Part shown: positions 59,274 through 64,000 of the stretch, piece by piece | Layout of the letters: the number at the start of each line of letters is the position of its first letter | Position numbering within the stretch: the stretch's first letter is position 1 | From: Rheum nobile | Taxonomy: Eukaryota > Streptophyta > Magnoliopsida > Caryophyllales > Polygonaceae | DNA: 64,000 bases | Assembly: GCA_027886185.1 (NCBI GenBank) | Contig: WOAB01000893.1 | Location: 4,278,001-4,342,000, forward strand | Direction of reading: 5' to 3' | The notes under the pieces: generated by a model | Told to the model about the DNA's origin: nothing | What the model saw: the letters and a program-made list of their open reading frames with translations, nothing else | Databases searched by the model: none | Translations under genes and position numbers: made by a program

Positions 59274-60263
59274 TTTTTTTGATAAAGTAAGAATTCAAGA
59301 ATCCAGAACAACCAAACCTGGAAACTCGAGAGGCCGAACAAACGGCGTCGAAACACCCGACAAAGCAACCAACCATCAGAACAACAACAAAACACAACAA
59401 CAAAGAGCAAAAGAAAAATAAAAAAACAACAGACACAACAAAGAATAAAATACAGACACAATTGAGCAAGCAAACCTACAAGGCTAAATCAACGAGAAAG
59501 TCTTCAAACATGGGTTGGAAACTACCAACAATTCGTTTGAAGCAGCCGGAAAGAAGAAATAAGATACAATCTGGAGGCATTTCGTCAGTAGAACCACCAG
59601 GGATCACATGATCACTATCTTGTCTCGAATCGAAACAAAAACCTCAAATCAAACCAAAAGGAGAACCTGCAACAGCACACAAAGACAAGGAGGAAGAAGG
59701 GGGACAGGGGAAAGAAAACGCACGGCGGGGGATAGGGGAGGGAGGAGGGCGGCGGAGAAGGATGAGGGAAAAGGAGGAAGACAAGAGGAAGGGCGGCGGC
59801 TGGCCAGAGAGGGAAGGCAGAGAGGAAGAAGGCGGCGGCGAGGTGGTGGGGGCTCATCTGGGAGCAAATGAATCCAGATCCGGCTCGTCTCTGGTGGGCG
59901 GCGGCCTGGCTTTCTGAGCGGTGGCGGCGGCGAAGACTCGATGGGCCGATTTCCGGCTAACTCCGGGAGGCGCAACTCTAGACTTATGAGGAACAGATCT
60001 GGCCGGGGAGGAGGAAGCTCGGTCGAAGGAGCAGTCGGTGGACTGAAGCGGTGGTCGGCCACAGCGGCTCGATGGAGCAAAAGCATGGGCCGGCGTCTTC
60101 CCGGCGAAGGCAAGGAGAGGCGGCATGCCGGTGTGGCGGGAGGCTGGTGCCGGTCGCCGGTGAGGCGGGAGTGGATGGGGGGGCCATTAGGGCTGGCTCC
60201 CAGAAGGGAGATTTTCTGGCTTTCGATGTCACTTATGTCGTCAATATTGGTTAGGAATTGCTG
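59274..60263 (-). mobile_element. Retroposed non-LTR element with 17-bp target duplication
   Basis: A 17-bp direct repeat TCAAATCCCATGGTCTT flanks it at 59257-59273 and 60264-60280. A T-run follows the left copy, i.e. a poly(A) tail on the minus strand, so target-primed reverse transcription is the likely mechanism. The 5' half (to about 59640) is strikingly GC- and Pro-rich in translation (59649-60113 minus); the 3' half is T-rich with no conserved domain. No reverse transcriptase is encoded, so it is a truncated LINE, a SINE-like element or a retroposed transcript. Confidence 0.82.
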
Positions 60264-60280
60264 TCAAATCCCATGGTCTT

Positions 60281-60846
60281 GAATACATTTTGAATGGTAA
60301 GTGTTCTTTTTTTTTCCTGCAGTATAGTGCAAGGTGATCTTTGCTATTTCGTAACCCTTATCCTTTTGGTATTTAGAAGCATTCATTGTGGGGTTTGATC
60401 CCTTAGATTTTTTGTTTGAGACTACATCATCCATAAATGATGTATCTTTGGTTTTGTTGATAACAACAGTGGGGGTAATTGATACGATTGCTTGTGAAGC
60501 ATTCATAAGTGTAGTTGCAGAACAAAGAACTTTTGGGTAATATTAGTACGGCGTAATAGCAAAAATACCAGAATTTCAAAACCAACTTGCAAAAAACCCA
60601 TATTTTGAAAAGTATTGCAAGGATATCATATTTTTGTACGGATTGTGATATTTTTGCTATTGTTAAGGGTGAAATTTAACTTTTCTTTTAAATAGAAAAA
60701 TCAGATAAATCATTAACACTTTTAAAAAGAAAAGGTAAAAAAAATCTTAATCTTATTAATCAATCCCAAATATTAACCCTAATCAATCCCAAATCCTAAA
60801 CCCTTCCTCGTCTTCTCCCACCCATTCTTTCTCCTCCTCTTCCTCG
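60281..60846. other. Intergenic DNA left of the MAKR-like gene
   Basis: A minus-strand frame at 60264-60506 has no motif. 60540-60720 is AT-rich with AAAATACCAGAATTTC and CATATTTTTGTACGG phrases, suggestive of a small repeat. No gene supported. Confidence 0.4.
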
Positions 60847-61491
60847 TCGGACTTCGAGTTCACCATCGCCGTCTCCCCCCGGAAATCCTCCGCCGCCCTC
60901 TGCCCCGCCGACGAGCTCTTCTACAAAGGCCAGCTCCTTCCTCTCCACCTCTCCCCTCGGATCTCCATGGCCCATACACTCCTCCTCTCATCCTCTTCCA
61001 CCTCCTCCTCCACCACCGCCACCGCCTCCTGCGACTCCACCTCCTCCACTGACTCCTCCACCTCCTCCTTCGCCTCCGACCTGGCTCTCCTCGCCGCCGG
61101 TATCGACGCCACCTATGACTCCTCTCGTCATAGCTCTGTCGCCGAGGATGACTCTGGCACCAGAGACCTTCTCACCAGGAAGCTCAATCCGAACAACAAG
61201 TCATCGACGATGAAATCGGCCTCCAAAAACTACTTCTCACTCTCCAGATTCTCGAACGTGTTCAAGAAGGATCCGAAATTGGCGGTCCGGGATCCTGAAC
61301 AATTCGGATATGGTCCGGTGAAGAGGACGAGCTCGTCGTCGGCGAATGAGATGTTCCAGAAGTACTTGAAGAAGGTGAAGCCGTTCTACGAGAAGCTCTC
61401 GCAGAAGCAGCAGCAGCAACGGAGAAGCGCGGTGAATGAACATGAAGAGGGAGTGTGTGAACATGAAGCAGGAACTTCAAAAGTTTGTTAA
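60847..61491 (+). pseudogene. Membrane-associated kinase regulator (MAKR) family, truncated
   Basis: The frame reads SDFEFTIAVSPRKSSAALCPADELFYKGQLLPLHLSPRIS from 60847, then from ATG 60967 a Ser/Thr-rich linker, NYFSLSRFSNVFKKD near 61223, and FQKYLKKVKPFYEKLSQKQ near 61354. These are the conserved blocks of MAKR proteins, plasma-membrane-linked regulators of receptor kinases related to BKI1. Upstream the frame stays open to a TAA at 60757 without any ATG. The usual N-terminus is therefore missing. The Ser/Arg-rich tail and C-terminal kinase-interacting motif that normally follow are replaced by a short unrelated ending at TAA 61489-61491. I see no intron. It is probably a relic; a short protein from 60967 cannot be excluded. 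Confidence 0.72.
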
Positions 61492-61756
61492 GAGCAAGAG
61501 GAGCTGGAAGTGCTAGCTAGTTCGGATGTGACTTGCTTAAGAGCAAGAAACCTCGATAACAACTCTCTTTAGCCATCTTTTAAATAGCTCTTTGGCTGGT
61601 CGAACGACAACCCCATGTGGCAAGGGCGGTGTTGTTGGGTTTGTGAGGCTGCAAGGTTTCTCCGAAGATAGGTCGCGGAGTCTAGGATCTTACATCGACG
61701 TTGAAAAATAGCTTCAAAGTGCCATAGTTACCGGTTTTCTATGCACAACATGGGCC
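61492..61756. other. 3' flank of the MAKR-like relic
   Basis: No gene or element end recognised. Confidence 0.5.
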
Positions 61757-62026
61757 GATACGGAGGTGATTCGATGTCGTTCGGAGATGATTTCAAATGA
61801 TTCAAAAGTCGGGTTTAAGTAACTTGAGCATGACGAAGACGATGGTGTGGTCAGATTTTGAATTTAATGAATCGAAAGATGTTTTTTTTGGGGTCGAACA
61901 AGGCTTGGTGGTGATGTCCACATGGGTTGCTTTGATCTTGAATGAACACTGAAGCTGAACGCGGATCACTATGCCTCATTCGTGTCATACCTTGGTGGTG
62001 CAAAGCTGGTACTCTATAATGGTCCA

Positions 62027-62220
62027 TAACTAATAACAGAGTAATGACCTGACTACGTACAAATATGGCCTGACAAAGGGAATATTGCTCTAAAATTTAA
62101 AATTGGCTAACATTTGAAATTTTGTGATATAACAGAGCATTGACCTGACTTCGTATAAATGTGGTCTGACTTCGTACAAATGTGGCCTCATAAAGTACAT
62201 AATGCTCTGTTATGTAACAC
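62027..62220 (+). repeat. Repeat B copy 1 (others at 63016-63210 plus and 63303-63480 minus)
   Basis: Phrases GACCTGACTACGTACAAATATGGCCTGA, ATATTGCTCTGATATTTAAAATCGG, GATATAACAGAGCATT and TGTGGCCTCATAAA recur in the same order at 63016-63210 and, inverted, at 63303-63480. This pattern suits a small AT-rich MITE-like family. Confidence 0.78.
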
Positions 62221-62639
62221 AAATACCTCTTCTTCTTGCTTATTATCCACCAGTTTTTCCATTAGCTCTCTTTTTCATAGTTTCCAATAAGCTGATCAAT
62301 ACTCTTAACTGTTTATGGAGACAAAAACTTGAGTTTGAATTCTCTTGAAGGGTCCTTATCAGTTGGACTTGGTCAACTTCCTCTTATATGAATGTGAGTA
62401 CAATATTTCTCTTGTTGTAACCTTTTCAATTTTGTTTCTTTTCTTACGTTAAGTTGTCTGCATTTTTTGTAGTGTTTATTATTTGCAATCTTTGTATCTG
62501 AGTTTCTATATGCGATCATGTCCTGTGATTTGAAACATCTTAATTGTTCTTATGGATTGCACGGTTTCTCTAAGATGAGTTCTACTTGCATTTTGCTGAT
62601 GAGTTGAGTACTTGAGTTTATTGGAACTGTGAATTCAGA

Positions 62640-62708
62640 TTGCTGAAACTGCAAAGATGGGAATCTTGGTGATTGTTGATGAAGTCTACGGGCACCTCGC
62701 ATTTGTGT
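62640..62708 (+). pseudogene. Tyrosine/nicotianamine aminotransferase-like exon fragment
   Basis: After an acceptor-like TTCAG the plus strand reads IAETAKMGILVIVDEVYGHLAF, matching the segment of plant tyrosine-aminotransferase-like, pyridoxal-phosphate enzymes that ends in the conserved DEVYGHLAFG, just before the exon boundary (GTGTAT donor follows). Only this exon is present; the PLP-lysine region is missing. It lies between inverted-repeat arms, which indicates capture of genomic DNA. Confidence 0.72.
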
Positions 62709-62908
62709 ATTTCATTTCAAGCCATATTTATACGAACTTATATACATCACTACCAGGCCTTGTTCGACTCCAAGTAAATCACGTTTCGATTCATTAAATT
62801 CAAAATCTGACCACACCATTGTCTTCGCCATGCTCAAGTTACTTAAACCCACCTCTTGAATCATTTGAAATCATCTCCAAACGACATCGAATCACCTCTG
62901 TATAGTCC

Positions 62909-63603
62909 AGTGTATGTAACTGTGAAATTATATGGTTTTAAATATAAAATTATTTCTTTCAATTTAAAAATATACACATGACTATTGTAAGAGGCATGGA
63001 AAATTAGTTTAAAATTTAAAGTTAATATAACAAAAAAATGACCTGACTACGTACAAATATGGCCTGATAAAGTGAATATTGCTCTGATATTTAAAATCGG
63101 ATAACATTTGAATTTGTGATATAACAGAGCATTAATCTGACTACGTATACATGTGGCCTCATAAACTGAATATTGCTCTGATATTTAAAATCGGCTAACA
63201 TTTGAATTTTTTTAAGTTGCATTTTTTAAGCTCATCAAATTGTAACCTTTACTATAATATAGTATTTGCTTTCCAAATTAAGAAGCAAAACTCATACAGT
63301 TTACTTTATCAGACCATATTTATACTTTATCATGATATATTCATACGAATTCAGGTCAATCTCTGTTATATCACAAAATTTCAAATGTTAGTCAATTTCA
63401 AATTTTCAGAGCGATATCCACTTTATCAGGCTACATGTGTACGTTATCATGTCATTACTCTGTTATATCAACTTTAAATTTGAAACGAACATTAGTTGGT
63501 TTCGTAATGAGAAACACTTAAGTTTGCATTTATTAGTTGTGATCCTCATTGAATTGATAATCACTATAAATATTAGGACAAAAGGGAAGGGAGAGATATA
63601 AGT
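62909..63603. other. AT-rich DNA with repeat B copies 2 and 3
   Basis: Apart from the two repeat B copies at 63016-63210 and 63303-63480 nothing is recognised. Open frames here are repeat-derived. Confidence 0.6.
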
Positions 63604-63765
63604 AGGCCTGGCAAAATATGACCCGACCCGATAACCCGACCCAACCCAAATGTTTTGGGTCATAACCCGTAAAGTTGAACCCGAAACCCGTTTTCAATCA
63701 AATCCGATGACCCGGAAAATTTTTGGGTCAAAAACGGGTCAGGTCGGGTCAACCCGATGGATAAA
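63604..63765 (+). mobile_element. hAT-like element end with ACCCGACCC subterminal repeats
   Basis: TAGGCCTGGCAAAATATGACC followed by clustered ACCCGACCC/GGGTCGGGT words resembles the TAGGGNTGGCAAA starts and GGGTC-rich subterminal regions of plant hAT elements. The far end is outside the window or lost. Confidence 0.5.
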
Positions 63766-63791
63766 AAAAAGGCTGGAAAATGAAAAAAAAT

Positions 63792-63857
63792 AAAAATCAG
63801 GCGCTCATTCTAAAATTCTACCCTAAAAATCAGGCGCTCATTCTAAAATTCTACCCT
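63792..63857 (+). repeat. Two tandem copies of a 33-bp unit
   Basis: AAAAATCAGGCGCTCATTC... at 63792-63824 is repeated exactly at 63825-63857. Confidence 0.95.
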
Positions 63858-64000
63858 AAAACCCAATGACCCAAATTTATTCTTTTCCATTCTTTTCTTT
63901 CACACGTTCAGCTGCTTAGGGTATCCGCATCTCTTGGGACCTCGCCTCCTCCAACCTCGCTTCACCGGCGGCTTGCCTCCTGACAAGGCCGGAAACCGGT
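63858..64000. other. Window edge, GC-rising sequence
   Basis: CT-rich then GC-rich (CACCGGCGGCTTGCCTCC), like the leader or start of a gene beyond the window. Too short to call. Confidence 0.25.

Larger units (their letters stand above)
61757..62908. mobile_element. Inverted-repeat element enclosing a captured gene piece
   Basis: Arms of ~150 bp at 61757-61906 and 62756-62908 are close inverted copies (GGAGGTGATTCGATGTCGTT...GTGTGGTCAGATTTTGAATTTAATGAATCG). The ~850-bp interior includes an aminotransferase exon (62640-62708) and one copy of the repeat that recurs at 63016. No transposase. Target duplication not found, so mobility is inferred from structure. Confidence 0.65.

Noticed and set aside
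59608..59871. Arg/Gly-rich plus-strand frame
   Set aside because: Low-complexity translation of the GC-rich retroposon, antisense to its direction; no conserved domain.
63620..63760. Telomere-like ACCC repeats
   Set aside because: Words are ACCCGACCC, not the plant TTTAGGG repeat, and suit hAT subterminal sequence.

Overview
The window is nuclear DNA from a flowering plant, most likely a eudicot. It is AT-rich, has a spliced gene with typical plant splice sites, and contains plant-specific retrotransposon lineages, Helitron ends and plant gene relics (plastid ribosomal protein, serpin, NLR, MAKR, tyrosine aminotransferase). I cannot name the species. I see no prokaryotic feature, rRNA, tRNA or CRISPR.

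One apparently intact gene is present: a minus-strand EXS-domain (ERD1/XPR1/SYG1) membrane protein at 5821-14011. It has 13 coding exons that I could join in phase to 472 codons plus stop, including one GC-AG intron. Everything else is relics or mobile DNA. Left of the gene lie an N-terminal piece of plastid ribosomal protein S5, an unknown reading frame, a broken serpin with its conserved plant intron position, a 1.8-kb minisatellite that reverses orientation near its right end, and an NB-ARC (NLR) relic.

Right of the gene, a 950-bp segment (14961-15910) reappears at 40651-41602. The second copy abuts a Helitron-type 3' end and completes an element with ~140-bp terminal inverted repeats. Between the copies is a nested pair of LTR retrotransposons: a Ty3/gypsy element (17399-36261, TSD CATGT) split inside gag by a Sirevirus-type Ty1/copia element (20180-30815, TSD GAGTA). 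Next comes AT-rich DNA (36267-40650) dotted with AATGGGC-N6-GCCCATT dyads and ending in the Helitron terminus.

Further right are a minus-strand Tat/Ogre-like pol relic with a probable LTR (about 41760-44450), a gag-protease-only Athila-like element (45294-51881, TSD TGTCC), and a second Helitron-type end in the opposite orientation (53397). A retrotransposon reading frame with a 'putative gypsy type transposon' domain (55378-56409) follows and ends in three consecutive hairpins. Beyond it are spliceable exons of an unrecognised Cys-rich gene, a retroposed element with a 17-bp TSD (59274-60263), a truncated MAKR-family gene, an inverted-repeat element enclosing an aminotransferase exon, and a hAT-like end at the right margin.

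The genes do not form a pathway. The window records layered transposition, gene-fragment capture and decay around one surviving housekeeping-type gene. I found no new multi-gene system. The most unusual structures are the Helitron-edge duplication that preserves an apparent empty site, the dyad array, the orientation-switching minisatellite and the triple hairpin.
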